DNA of 10,892 bases from Spirochaetia bacterium (GTDB taxonomy: Bacteria > Spirochaetota > Spirochaetia > Treponematales > Breznakiellaceae). This document shows positions 1-7,186 of the stretch, in pieces. Numbering within the stretch: position 1 is the first letter of the stretch; each line of letters begins with the position of its first letter. The notes under the pieces are model-generated. The model had not been told where the DNA came from and did no database searches. It saw only the letters and a program-made list of their open reading frames with translations. The position numbers and the translations under genes are program-made. The stretch covers positions 1-10,892 of the forward strand of contig BNUY01000108.1 of the NCBI GenBank assembly GCA_025997715.1. Reading direction: 5' to 3'.

Positions 1-139
1 TCATCAACACTTTCCCGGCCTTCTCCATGCCGGTCGTTCGTATGTTTAACAGCCCAATCTTTTCTGCCAGGGTTCCGGCTATTTGCAAGCCCCCTATATT
101 ATTCTCTGTAAAACTGGTAGACTCGGTCCTCAGTAACAT
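1..139 (-). CDS. N-terminal part of an insertion-sequence gene (probable transposase), cut by the window edge
   Basis: Forty-six uninterrupted codons start at ATG 137-139 and run off the window. The AAAGGAGG ribosome site lies at a good distance before the start. The visible protein begins MLLRTESTSFTENNIGGLQ and continues through AGTLAEKIGLLNI. I do not recognise a family from this fragment. Three points favour a transposase. The neighbouring M48 gene loses its reading frame about 130 bases upstream of this start. The leader has a promoter inside an inverted repeat that would hide the ribosome site, an arrangement known from several insertion sequences. Both lie where the end of an element would be expected. 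It could instead be an unrelated small gene. The other end of the element is outside the window. Confidence 0.4.
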   Translation of the reverse strand, partial: MLLRTESTSFTENNIGGLQIAGTLAEKIGLLNIRTTGMEKAGKVLM

Positions 140-197
140 ACTCGTCCTCCTTTGGTTGTTGGTTTGTTGTGATTTCAATATACCATGGAGGACGAGT
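140..197 (-). promoter_or_regulatory. Inverted repeat that can mask the ribosome site of the leftmost gene
   Basis: ACTCGTCCTCC (140-150) and GGAGGACGAGT (187-197) are perfect 11-base inverted repeats separated by 36 bases. In minus-strand RNA the arm nearer the gene contains the GGAGG ribosome site and ends directly at the ATG. A transcript entering from outside would fold and block translation, while one starting inside the loop would lack the upstream arm. On the plus strand the right arm is followed by TTTTTT, so the same repeat could also end rightward transcripts. The repeat is seen directly; both roles are inferred. Confidence 0.6.
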
Positions 198-207
198 TTT
201 TTGTAAA
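177..207 (-). promoter_or_regulatory. Possible promoter of the leftmost gene with extended -10
   Basis: On the minus strand TTTACA (207-202) is followed after 19 bases by TATATT (182-177), preceded by TGG as an extended -10. The spacer is 2 bases longer than ideal. The predicted start lies near 170, inside the loop of the inverted repeat, so the native transcript would contain only the arm nearer the gene. Confidence 0.4.
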
Positions 208-266
208 ATGATTTTCACCTTTTGGGTGTTTCGGGTTTTTGCCCTATCTCTATACCTGGCAATGAT

Positions 267-902
267 TTACGGGCTTTTACAATAATACATATACGGATTC
301 AGGGTAATGATATTGGCTGTAACAGCGCCAATGGTTTTGATAATTTCCGCGCTTTTTTGCTGTCTGCCATGGTTTAATAAGGCATGGGCCAATTCATGCC
401 CCATAACGGTTGCAAGCCCGTCATTGTTCCCGGTTACCGGAAGGATGCCGGTGTACACCACTATTTTGCCGCCGGGCATACACCAGGCATTCACTTCGGG
501 GGACTCTACCAGGGTATACTCCCATTCATATTTTTCAAAATAGTCCGGGCGACCCTCGGCGGTAAGCCACCGTTCCGCCGCATGCCGTAAATCTTCTCCG
601 ACCTTCCGTACCGCTTTTCCTTCAAGTGTATTGTTCCGTACCGTGGCATCTTCCAAAAAATCGGCATAGGCGGTAAAGGATTCCGCAAATATACGGTCAT
701 CGGCCACCAGCGCCAGGGTTGCCTTACCGGTAAGGGGATTTCTTTCAAGAAACCCCGGTAAGTTTTCCCGCTCAGACGTACGCTGGTTTTCTACCGGCTC
801 TTCTGTGTCAGCCCTACCCAGACATTCTACAGAATGTTTTTCACACACGAGAGAAAACAAAACAAAACTAACCAGTAGAACGAACCGGATTTTCCGTGTC
901 AT
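267..902 (-). pseudogene. M48-family zinc metallopeptidase, truncated after HExxH
   Basis: The 211 residues start with a hydrophobic export segment (about 5-20). It ends in a cysteine (Cys20) with a poor lipobox, so this is either a signal peptide or a relaxed lipoprotein signal. The protein contains NAWCMPGGKIVVYTGIL (138-154) and the zinc site HELAH (169-173), both typical of BepA/LoiP-like periplasmic M48 peptidases that degrade misfolded envelope proteins. Family members continue past HExxH and supply the third zinc ligand in an ExxxAD-type motif. Here the frame ends 38 residues after HELAH with the unrelated tail YMYYCKSP, so that glutamate is missing and the enzyme should be inactive. 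The break is next to a probable insertion-sequence end. A 16-codon frame (MRLVAPIPGLYGATGI) ends in TGA overlapping the start as ATGA, which may couple translation to the gene before it. No strong ribosome site is seen. Confidence 0.8.
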
Positions 903-971
903 ATACCTGTAGCTCCATAAAGGCCTGGAATGGGAGCCACAAGCCTCATATCCACAACGGGTGTTTTCTTT

Positions 972-1334
972 TTAGCCATTCTGCAATGTCTTTCCTATGG
1001 CGTAAGCAATCAGCACATACACCAGGGTCAAGACGCCGGTAACAACGACGTACGGGGCCAGAGTAAACGGCACAAAGCAAAATATAATCTGCTCCACCAG
1101 GATCAACGCAAAAAAAACACCCGATGCCAGCCGGATGTTCAGCGTACCGCCGCCGCCGTCATTTTTTGGAGCCACGGCGATAGTGCCTGCAAGGGTGATA
1201 AACAGCGCGATTCCGCCGCCCAAAGCATTGGCAAGGGGAAGGTCGGTTTCCGCGCCGTTGGCCGCATAGAAGCCGTAGCCCGCAAGTGCGCCGATGGCGA
1301 AGGCAATCGCCAGCATGATAACATTGAATTTCAT
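972..1334 (-). CDS. Small four-helix membrane protein
   Basis: The 120-residue protein starts at ATG 1334 behind AGGAGG, 16 bases after the stop of the beta-helix gene. About four hydrophobic helices are visible (4-24, 35-55, 68-90, 92-114), with a short Gly-rich loop PKNDGGGG (56-63) between the second and third. There are few charged residues and no catalytic motif. I do not recognise the family. An inner-membrane location is clear from the composition. Its place in the operon suggests it serves the same envelope function as its neighbours, but no role can be assigned. Confidence 0.8.
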   Translation of the reverse strand: MKFNVIMLAIAFAIGALAGYGFYAANGAETDLPLANALGGGIALFITLAGTIAVAPKNDGGGGTLNIRLASGVFFALILVEQIIFCFVPFTLAPYVVVTGVLTLVYVLIAYAIGKTLQNG

Positions 1335-1350
1335 AGTATCCTCCTAATAG

Positions 1351-2931
1351 TTAGGGCAGGTTGTATACATTCTCACCTTCGCCGTCCCCGGCGGTGTTAT
1401 TGGTCACCGTACCCCTGCCCGGTACATAGGCGCCGCTTTTCTTGACAAATACCCCGCCGCCAACGAATTCGGCGGCATTGCCGGTTATGCTGCCCCCGGT
1501 AAAGGTGAAGCCGGGCTTACTGATCTGCTTGCCGGTGTTCTGCGCTTTGTAGAGACTGCCGTACACCCCCCGCTGCTCAGGGATAGTTAAATCGTTTTCG
1601 GCGCACACATAGACCCCGGCGCCGTAGTCCGCTTTGTTTCCGCTGATGGTTCCGCCCTTCATCAAAAAACCGCCCACGGTTTGGGTAAGGGTTGCCGTCT
1701 TTTTTACTTCGTCCCCTGTATACTCGGTAAGGACACTGCCGTTGGTGATGTAGATACCCCCGCCTTCGGTGGCGGTGTTATCTTTAATGGACGCCGTTCC
1801 GTCCAGCACGAGAGATACGCCGTTTTTGCGTATAGTTACCTTCGTTATTTTCTCCCGCGGATCAAAACCATCCAAAAGACTATAGTAGGTGTCGGTTTCA
1901 TAAAACTCATTCCCGGTTCCGGCAAGATAGATACCGCCCCCATGCTTTGCCGTATTGCCGGAAACTACCGCATTCCCGGTAATGGTAACCCGTATGTGGC
2001 AGCCGCTCACACCGGTCGGGTCAAGACAAATACCACCGCCATTATTTTTCGTGGTATTGCCGGTAATGGCGGCATTGTCCTGCATGAGCAAGGTACCTTC
2101 CGTCATAACTATAGCGCCGCCGCCAAAATAGTTATCACCTTTATTGCCGCTCATTACTGCGCTGCCCTTAAGAATGATACTGCCGCGTTCGCAATGAATA
2201 CCGGTACCGTCACAGTCTGATATTTTTGCATTATCCTGGAGGGTAAGTTCGTTTGTATCCTCAGCCCGATTATAAACTTTGCCTATCTCTACGCCATTGG
2301 TTTTGTAACCGGTTATTTCCGCATGGTCCTTTATGATAACTTTTCCGCCATCGTTGATTTCTAAGCCAACCCTGTCATACCATACACGGCGATACGTATC
2401 ATACGAGGGCCGCATTTTCGCGTTTGATTCAAGAATTACCGTTGCCCCGCTTCCTCCGCCCTGCCCTCCGTTTACTATATTCGTAACTTCGGATCCTCCG
2501 CCAAGGGTAAGCTGTGTGCCGTAAGCCACAGCCAATTGGGACCCATCAATTTTGATATTTTCCAGGCGGACCCTGGATTTACCGCTTATGTCAATACGGA
2601 TAGAAAACGCATTGGAATTATCCACCGTGGTAAGCAGTATTTCAGCGTCTCCGGTATCTTTTATAAGGACGGATTCACCACCTACTGTCGCCGTATCCCT
2701 TGTCCCTGCGGGTACCAGAAGGATAATTTTCTTTACCGCCGTGGCCTTTGCGGATTCAAATGCCTTCTGCAGCGTTTTAAATGCCTGCGCTGCGGAACGG
2801 CCGTTGTTGTCGTCCTTTCCTTCATCTGTATTCACGTAATAAGCCCTGTCTGCGGCTTGCGCTGCAAGCGGGGCTAAGCCTGCTGCGAAAAACATTGCCA
2901 GTACGGCAACGCCAACGATGATTCTTTTCAT
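1351..2931 (-). CDS. Secreted beta-helix protein with Pmp-like GGGI repeats
   Basis: I chose the ATG at 2931 because AAGGAG lies 6 bases upstream and a signal peptide follows at once (hydrophobic 4-24, likely cleavage after AQA, residue 26). A longer frame to 2991 would bury that signal. The mature protein opens with YYVNTDEGKDDNNG and an AFKTLQKAFESA segment, as in DUF1565/pectate-lyase-like parallel beta-helices. It then carries six GGG(A/I/V) turns, near 270, 298, 331, 390, 437 (as GAG) and 491, each following an ITGN/ISGN/IKDN motif, as in polymorphic outer-membrane protein repeats. At 526 residues there is no autotransporter barrel and no sorting signal I can see, so it is probably periplasmic or released. 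Function is unknown: adhesin, polysaccharide binding or a surface scaffold are possible. Its ATG comes 1 base after the preceding stop. Confidence 0.85.
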   Translation of the reverse strand: MKRIIVGVAVLAMFFAAGLAPLAAQAADRAYYVNTDEGKDDNNGRSAAQAFKTLQKAFESAKATAVKKIILLVPAGTRDTATVGGESVLIKDTGDAEILLTTVDNSNAFSIRIDISGKSRVRLENIKIDGSQLAVAYGTQLTLGGGSEVTNIVNGGQGGGSGATVILESNAKMRPSYDTYRRVWYDRVGLEINDGGKVIIKDHAEITGYKTNGVEIGKVYNRAEDTNELTLQDNAKISDCDGTGIHCERGSIILKGSAVMSGNKGDNYFGGGAIVMTEGTLLMQDNAAITGNTTKNNGGGICLDPTGVSGCHIRVTITGNAVVSGNTAKHGGGIYLAGTGNEFYETDTYYSLLDGFDPREKITKVTIRKNGVSLVLDGTASIKDNTATEGGGIYITNGSVLTEYTGDEVKKTATLTQTVGGFLMKGGTISGNKADYGAGVYVCAENDLTIPEQRGVYGSLYKAQNTGKQISKPGFTFTGGSITGNAAEFVGGGVFVKKSGAYVPGRGTVTNNTAGDGEGENVYNLP

Positions 2932-2932
2932 G

Positions 2933-3295
2933 TTATACTCCTTCCAATGGTGGCGGCCCCAGGGCGATGATCCGCAGAATTTCCGGCACATCCTGCGCCT
3001 GTTTCCACTCTTTCATGCCCTGATACCACACCAGGGTTTCCCTGGCAATTCTTTTTTCGTTGATGAGCCGGACGATTTCCGTTTCCGAAAACGGACCTGC
3101 CTGCCTACCCTCAAGACCGGCGTAATACAGCCGCTGGGGGGCCGGAGCCTCTGCGGGCGGACTCTGCATGGTGGGCGCCATCGTCTCGTTTACCATCCGG
3201 CCCATTTGCCCGGCAAGGGCCATGCCTATCCCCATTTCCATGATACGCTCGGCGGTACCGCCGAAGCCGTCACCGCCATTGTGATTACATCCCAT
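2933..3295 (-). CDS. Small GYF_2-domain protein (third copy)
   Basis: I chose the ATG at 3295 because AAGGAG lies 6 bases upstream. A longer frame to 3346 would start inside the preceding gene with an Arg-rich stretch. The 120-residue protein has an N-terminal Gly/Met-rich amphipathic part (GIGMALAGQMGRMVNETMA, 22-40) and a GYF_2 (DUF4339) domain at 56-110, with GPFSETEIVRLI, LVWYQGMKEW and VPEIL as signature pieces. GYF_2 domains are thought to bind peptides, often proline-rich ones. The neighbouring SPFH protein has a proline-rich linker and tail that could be such a ligand; this is inference. It is the most divergent of three GYF_2 copies in the operon and overlaps the beta-helix leader (stop and next start 1 base apart). 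Confidence 0.8.
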   Translation of the reverse strand: MGCNHNGGDGFGGTAERIMEMGIGMALAGQMGRMVNETMAPTMQSPPAEAPAPQRLYYAGLEGRQAGPFSETEIVRLINEKRIARETLVWYQGMKEWKQAQDVPEILRIIALGPPPLEGV

Positions 3296-3305
3296 ACAGT
3301 TCTCC

Positions 3306-3725
3306 TTATGGCGCCGGCGGCGAGGGCGGCGTTCCCGCCCCGGCAAAAAGCCCCGCCAGTTCCGGCACAGTTCCCGCCGCCTGCCATTCCGCCATACCCT
3401 GCCCCCACACCAGGCTTTGGGCGTTCAATTGCCCCTGCGCCGCAATCTGGGACAGCATATTCAAGTCGTAGGGACCGGAAGCCTGGCCGTTTACCGCCAC
3501 GCTGAATTGAAGCTGCCGCGCAGATACCAGCGGCGCGGATTGGGCGGGCTGCCGCATATCCGGGGCGTTCATGGTGTCCGGCCATTTCGGCATGATGTCC
3601 GCCATTGTTTGGTTCATCTGGCGGGTAAACTGGTTGGTAAGCCCCATCGCGTTGGCGGCTTCGCCAAGCCGCACACCGGAAAATTCGCTGGTGTTCCCGC
3701 TAAAATCTCCGTGATTCGTTCCCAT
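3306..3725 (-). CDS. Small GYF_2-domain protein, paralogue of the SPFH protein C-terminus
   Basis: The ATG at 3725 (MGTNHGDF) fits AAGGAGG at about 8 bases. An in-frame ATG at 3731 sits directly on the ribosome site and is unlikely. The 139-residue protein has an N-terminal part with QFTRQMNQTMADIM (about 32-45), resembling QMGRMVNETMAPTM of the next gene. A GYF_2 domain follows at about 72-127, with GPYDLNMLSQ and LVWGQGMAEW, then a short Pro-rich tail. Eighteen consecutive residues (WQAAGTVPELAGLFAGAG) are identical to the C-terminus of the SPFH protein, and the DNA is also close, so one arose by duplication. The gap to the SPFH stop is 12 bases, with the ribosome site overlapping that stop. 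Probable cytosolic adaptor; function unproven. Confidence 0.85.
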   Translation of the reverse strand: MGTNHGDFSGNTSEFSGVRLGEAANAMGLTNQFTRQMNQTMADIMPKWPDTMNAPDMRQPAQSAPLVSARQLQFSVAVNGQASGPYDLNMLSQIAAQGQLNAQSLVWGQGMAEWQAAGTVPELAGLFAGAGTPPSPPAP

Positions 3726-3737
3726 AGGCATTCCTCC

Positions 3738-5276
3738 TTATGGCGCCGGCGGAGGCGGGGGTGGGGGCGCTCCGGCTCCGGCAAAAAGCCCCGCTAACTC
3801 CGGCACGGTTCCCGCCGCTTGCCAGCCCGGCATACCCTGCCGCCACACCATGCTTTGGGCATTAAATTGCCCCGCCGTGGTCATCTGCGAAAGCGCGTTC
3901 ATATCGTAGGGGCCGTAGGTCTGGCCGTTCACCGACACGCTGAACGAAACGCTTTGCGGAGGCGGTGGCGGCGCTCCCGGCATGGGTGGCGGCGCTCCGG
4001 GTATAGGCGGCGGCGCTCCCGGCATTGACGGAGGCGTTTGACCGGGGATCATCTGACCCATCTGACCGAACATATTGTTCATCATGCCGGCCATGCCCTG
4101 ACCCATAGCGCCTCCCACTGCCATTCCTGCCATGGTGGCGCCCGGGTTAAAGCCCCCGGCTCCTCCTCCGCCGGGTATACTCATTCCGGCCCCCTGGCCC
4201 AACTTACCCGCGGCTTCAGACGCCGCCTTGGTCATCTCAACCTGCGCCCCAAGCTGGTGCAACGCAAAGCCGCCCATATCAGTCTGCATCCGCTGGGCCG
4301 CCTGCGCTTCCTCGCGGCTCCGCGCCAGGCTGTCCTGCATATGCTCAAGGTTGATACCCTGCTGCGCTTCAAGGTTCTGGAGATTCAGGTTGTACTGGTC
4401 TTCCATGCCGCGCATCGCAAGACCGGCCTGTGTTTCGATCTGGGTCTCCCTTATATCCTTGGTGAGCTTCGCAAGTCGGCTGTACCCCTCGCTCTCCTGA
4501 TCTATCTCAATCGCCGAGAGGTTGAGTTCCGCCAGGGTAACGCCGAAGGTCCCGGCGAGGCTCGCTCCCAGGTCCTGCGATAAAATGCCGCCGATGTTGC
4601 GCCGGTAGGTGTTGATCTGGATGAGGGGCTTGCCGCCCGACATATTCTGGAAGTTCTGCACGTCCATCATCGCCCCCTGCACCTTGTCTATAACCGCGTC
4701 CTTGACTTGTTTTTCGAACTTCCCCATGTCAAAATCGACCAGCGCGTGCAGGTTGATGAATTGATTGCAGTCCGTTATGCGAAACGTGATGGTTCCGCGC
4801 ACCGCCACGGGGACGGGGTGATCGGGGAGGCGTGGGTCGAACATATCAAAATAGGGAACGCCGAACTTAACCTGGTTTATGCCCGCCATGTTGATAAAAT
4901 AAACAGACGCGGGAAACTTTGTTCCGCCATCCATCAAGAGCCCCTGGAGGCCGGAGAGGATGGGCAGGTTCGCCGTTTTCAGTTCGCCATCGAAGGGCCC
5001 AATGATCAGGTCTTCCGACCCGCCGCCTATGGTGAGCCCCTGCCCGCTTCGTCCGGTAAGCTGCTGTTTCTGCGCCTGGTACTGGAAAACCGCCGTTTCC
5101 CCCTGCCGCACCCGTAAGGGCGAACCGATGCGGATTGTGTTTTCCCGCTTGGAGTCCCCCGCCGCATTACCCGCGGGCCGCCACTTGTAGATGAGCCAGT
5201 CCCGATCCTGTTCGGGGCTCATGATCACATCACCGAGAAGCCCGCCTTTGCTGGGTTTATTTCCGAATAGTGCCAT
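3738..5276 (-). CDS. YdjI-like SPFH (band 7) protein with C-terminal GYF_2 domain
   Basis: The 512-residue protein starts at ATG 5276 behind GGAGGG. Residues about 20-265 match the SPFH family often named virion core protein (YdjI type): an IYKWRP start, then SPLRVRQGETAVF, VRGTITFRITDCNQFI and the VTLAELNLSAIEID end. A charged Gln-rich coiled coil follows (about 265-335), then a Gly/Met-rich linker (360-412), three PGAPPP repeats (419-440), GYF_2 (443-498) and a run of seven prolines (504-510). SPFH proteins form membrane-associated oligomers. YdjI of Bacillus works with the membrane proteins YdjG and YdjH and with PspA. Bacterial relatives usually end in a zinc ribbon. Here GYF_2 replaces it, and zinc ribbons occur on a separate membrane protein just upstream. 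It lacks a clear membrane helix, so membrane attachment probably depends on partners. Confidence 0.88.
   Translation of the reverse strand: MALFGNKPSKGGLLGDVIMSPEQDRDWLIYKWRPAGNAAGDSKRENTIRIGSPLRVRQGETAVFQYQAQKQQLTGRSGQGLTIGGGSEDLIIGPFDGELKTANLPILSGLQGLLMDGGTKFPASVYFINMAGINQVKFGVPYFDMFDPRLPDHPVPVAVRGTITFRITDCNQFINLHALVDFDMGKFEKQVKDAVIDKVQGAMMDVQNFQNMSGGKPLIQINTYRRNIGGILSQDLGASLAGTFGVTLAELNLSAIEIDQESEGYSRLAKLTKDIRETQIETQAGLAMRGMEDQYNLNLQNLEAQQGINLEHMQDSLARSREEAQAAQRMQTDMGGFALHQLGAQVEMTKAASEAAGKLGQGAGMSIPGGGGAGGFNPGATMAGMAVGGAMGQGMAGMMNNMFGQMGQMIPGQTPPSMPGAPPPIPGAPPPMPGAPPPPPQSVSFSVSVNGQTYGPYDMNALSQMTTAGQFNAQSMVWRQGMPGWQAAGTVPELAGLFAGAGAPPPPPPPAP
3960..4022 (-). repeat. Three 21-base repeats encoding PGAPPP(I/M/P)
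   Basis: Residues 419-439 of the SPFH protein are three 7-residue units, PGAPPPI, PGAPPPM and PGAPPPP. They are encoded by near-identical 21-base units with GGCGGCGCTCC as the shared plus-strand core. Such units can change in number by slippage. They form the proline-rich spacer in front of the GYF_2 domain and are a plausible ligand for it or for the two neighbouring GYF_2 proteins. Confidence 0.8.
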
Positions 5277-5292
5277 TTGTTGCGCCCTCCTC

Positions 5293-6063
5293 CTATAAGT
5301 TTATTTTTGCTTCGCGCAATACGTTTTGAACGGCCTTTAAACTCTCCGGATCTGTCGAGGACATGGAAAGCCGCGCCTTGTTGTAAACTTGCGCAAGTTT
5401 CTTTATCCAGATTGAATTCCACAGCACCTTGTATTTACCCGAATTAAACAAAGAAGAAACAACCGGAATTGTTTTTTCCATTCGGCTGGATGCCATGATA
5501 ACAAATTCAATAATATCGGCCCTTGAGTTCGGCAGGGGAAACGTAGCGATAAGTTCTTTTCGCTGCTCATCATTCTGCGTCCATTTTGGTTCAATAAAGA
5601 ACGCGAACACCAACGCCAGCACGAGGGGAATAAAAATCGGTATGAGTAACTGCATAAATACATACGGCCATGTCGAGAACAATGGAATAAAAAGCAAAAC
5701 ACAGGCGCTGACGCATATAATCTGTAGAATCCGGAAAATAGATGATTTGCCGCTTCGCACGGCTGTCCCGGTTTTATCGTTTAACAAGGTGTCATAGCGG
5801 GTAAAAAAGTCCGAAATACCTTCCGACACACCAACCTTGTTAAATTCATGTCCGCAGGAACTGCATCGCGTTTGAAATGAATCAACCTCCGCGCCGCACG
5901 CCGGGCATTTGCGGATGTTGCCGACTTTTTCGGTTGCCGGCATTGCCGGCTTTACCGCAGATGCGTCTATCGGCACAGGTTGCACGGGCGCAGGTGATCC
6001 GCAAGACGGGCAAAATTTAACACCGTCTTCCATTTGTTTACCGCAATTTACACAAAAAGCCAT
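5293..6063 (-). CDS. Membrane protein with two N-terminal zinc ribbons (YdjG-like arrangement)
   Basis: The 256-residue protein starts at ATG 6063 behind GAGGAGG. Two zinc ribbons are visible: Cys4/Cys7 with Cys18/Cys21, and Cys53/Cys56 with Cys67/Cys70. They are joined by a Pro/Ala-rich linker. A segment with DFFTRYDTLLNDKTG (85-99) leads to two membrane helices (about 112-131 and 135-157). A soluble C-terminal part follows, with mixed helices and LAQVYNKARLSMSS near 217-231. The zinc ribbons should face the cytosol. The combination of an N-terminal zinc ribbon, two helices and an adjacent SPFH gene resembles YdjG with YdjI in Bacillus, where the membrane protein recruits the SPFH partner. 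This is by architecture, not by sequence identity. The stop is 16 bases before the SPFH start. Confidence 0.8.
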   Translation of the reverse strand: MAFCVNCGKQMEDGVKFCPSCGSPAPVQPVPIDASAVKPAMPATEKVGNIRKCPACGAEVDSFQTRCSSCGHEFNKVGVSEGISDFFTRYDTLLNDKTGTAVRSGKSSIFRILQIICVSACVLLFIPLFSTWPYVFMQLLIPIFIPLVLALVFAFFIEPKWTQNDEQRKELIATFPLPNSRADIIEFVIMASSRMEKTIPVVSSLFNSGKYKVLWNSIWIKKLAQVYNKARLSMSSTDPESLKAVQNVLREAKINL

Positions 6064-6087
6064 AATTCAGCCTCCTCTAATATTTTA

Positions 6088-6693
6088 CTAATTCAAATCT
6101 GTTTGGAGCAAAACTCCGGTTGTATCACACATAACAGCGCCCACGTCTTTGTTGTTTATGTCGGTTCTCTTTGCTCCGGGGTTAATTTTATAAACAAAAT
6201 TTTTGGTGGTTCCCACCGGGGACTGCTCCAAAAATTCAAAAAGTGATGGGTTATTATATCTGGCTTGCGGTCCATGAAAAAGCGATGGCGACCAACCGCC
6301 TGTTTGGAATGGCGCGCCATTCCCATCAATTGGATAGGCAGAAAGCGATATTTTGTCATATTTCGGATCGGGATCAAGCCTGCTTATCTTCCCCGTCTTG
6401 ACCAACTCATCGGCGGTAATATCCGCCGTCTTGGTAATGTCGATGGATATGCTTACCGTTGGTTCTTCTTTGCCTCCCCATGTTTTTATAACCGGGCTAA
6501 AAAGAGTAAAGCTGCTTACGGTAAGATAGGGCGCTAAAACACCTTCAACCCGTACATTGCTTTCGTCCAGTGCAATAATCCGTTTACTCGGCACAAGTTT
6601 ACATGAGAATAAAGTACCCATACATAAAACCAATACCGAAATCCCCGCGATCCTTTTTGCTGTGTTTGTCCCACAACTTGAACAAAAAGCCAT
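6088..6693 (-). CDS. Lipoprotein-like protein with a half zinc knuckle before its signal
   Basis: The ATG at 6693 has AGGAG 7 bases upstream, so the odd N-terminus appears real. Residues 1-12 (MAFCSSCGTNTA) look like the start of a zinc ribbon with only one CxxC pair (Cys4, Cys7). Residues 13-31 are a typical lipoprotein signal: KR, a hydrophobic stretch, then the lipobox LFSC with Cys31. The rest is a 170-residue, beta-rich domain of unknown family (LAPYLTVSSFTLFSP, SISIDITKTADITADEL, KNFVYKINPG). The first four codons ATGGCTTTTTGT and the bases before them match the start of the next gene, so the knuckle may have been acquired by recombination there. The second half of the ribbon is missing, so zinc binding by this protein alone is doubtful. 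If the signal works it is an envelope lipoprotein. Confidence 0.75.
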   Translation of the reverse strand: MAFCSSCGTNTAKRIAGISVLVLCMGTLFSCKLVPSKRIIALDESNVRVEGVLAPYLTVSSFTLFSPVIKTWGGKEEPTVSISIDITKTADITADELVKTGKISRLDPDPKYDKISLSAYPIDGNGAPFQTGGWSPSLFHGPQARYNNPSLFEFLEQSPVGTTKNFVYKINPGAKRTDINNKDVGAVMCDTTGVLLQTDLN

Positions 6694-6723
6694 AATCCAT
6701 CTCCTTTGCGTTAACCCGCCGGT

Positions 6724-7110
6724 TTAATTTACCAAAACTCCGCATTCTTGCATAAATGCCGCTACCGCGCTGTTTTGTGGTAAGGGAAGATATATTTTAT
6801 CTTGGTATGTTGACGGGATGCGTTCTTCGCGTATGCTTTTCCCAAGGTAGACATATTTTTCATCATTTTGGTCTTTTCGAAGAAAAACATGCCGGTGTAA
6901 TTCTGCTTGTGCCCCTGCCGCTACTAAGACATATGCCCGATCCGCTTTCGTTGAAAAAACAAAACCGTCATTTTGTAAATTATTTTGCTGTTCAGGATGA
7001 TTGAGTGTAAAAAATGAATACAGCGCGCCGCCAACTATATGGTCAGTTTGCATATTTGCTGCGCCCGTTATTCCAAAATCGCTTCTCTTATAAGCAGTAC
7101 CTTCTTGCAT
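6724..7110 (-). CDS. Unknown soluble protein, 128 residues
   Basis: It starts at ATG 7110 behind GGAGG and ends 30 bases before the next start, which fits an operon. There is no signal peptide, membrane helix or cysteine cluster. Visible segments are DHIVGGALYSFFTLNHPEQQ (23-42), a central beta-rich part AYVLVAAGAQAELHRHVFLR and a C-terminal helix SAVAAFMQECGVLVN. I do not recognise the family. It may be a small cytosolic partner of the membrane proteins that follow. It might be an immunoglobulin-like or lipocalin-like fold, but nothing in the sequence decides this. Confidence 0.7.
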   Translation of the reverse strand: MQEGTAYKRSDFGITGAANMQTDHIVGGALYSFFTLNHPEQQNNLQNDGFVFSTKADRAYVLVAAGAQAELHRHVFLRKDQNDEKYVYLGKSIREERIPSTYQDKIYLPLPQNSAVAAFMQECGVLVN

Positions 7111-7186
7111 AGATTCCTCCTATTGCTCAATCATTGTTTTTGCCAACAGTTGCCACAGTATGTCTCCATACATGATTTGCCGGCAT

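Noticed and set aside
930..1445. A 171-codon plus-strand frame
   Set aside because: It covers the four-helix membrane gene and part of the beta-helix gene antisense, with no recognisable domain.
1681..2220. A 179-codon plus-strand frame
   Set aside because: It is the antisense of the beta-helix gene, whose regular Gly-rich repeats keep other frames open.
3226..3585. A 119-codon minus-strand frame rich in Gly and Ala
   Set aside because: It overlaps both small GYF_2 genes, which have domain matches and ribosome sites; its composition is that of a shifted frame in GC-rich DNA.
4038..4583. A 181-codon plus-strand frame
   Set aside because: It is antisense to the SPFH gene, rich in His and Arg as is usual for antisense frames, and has no family resemblance.
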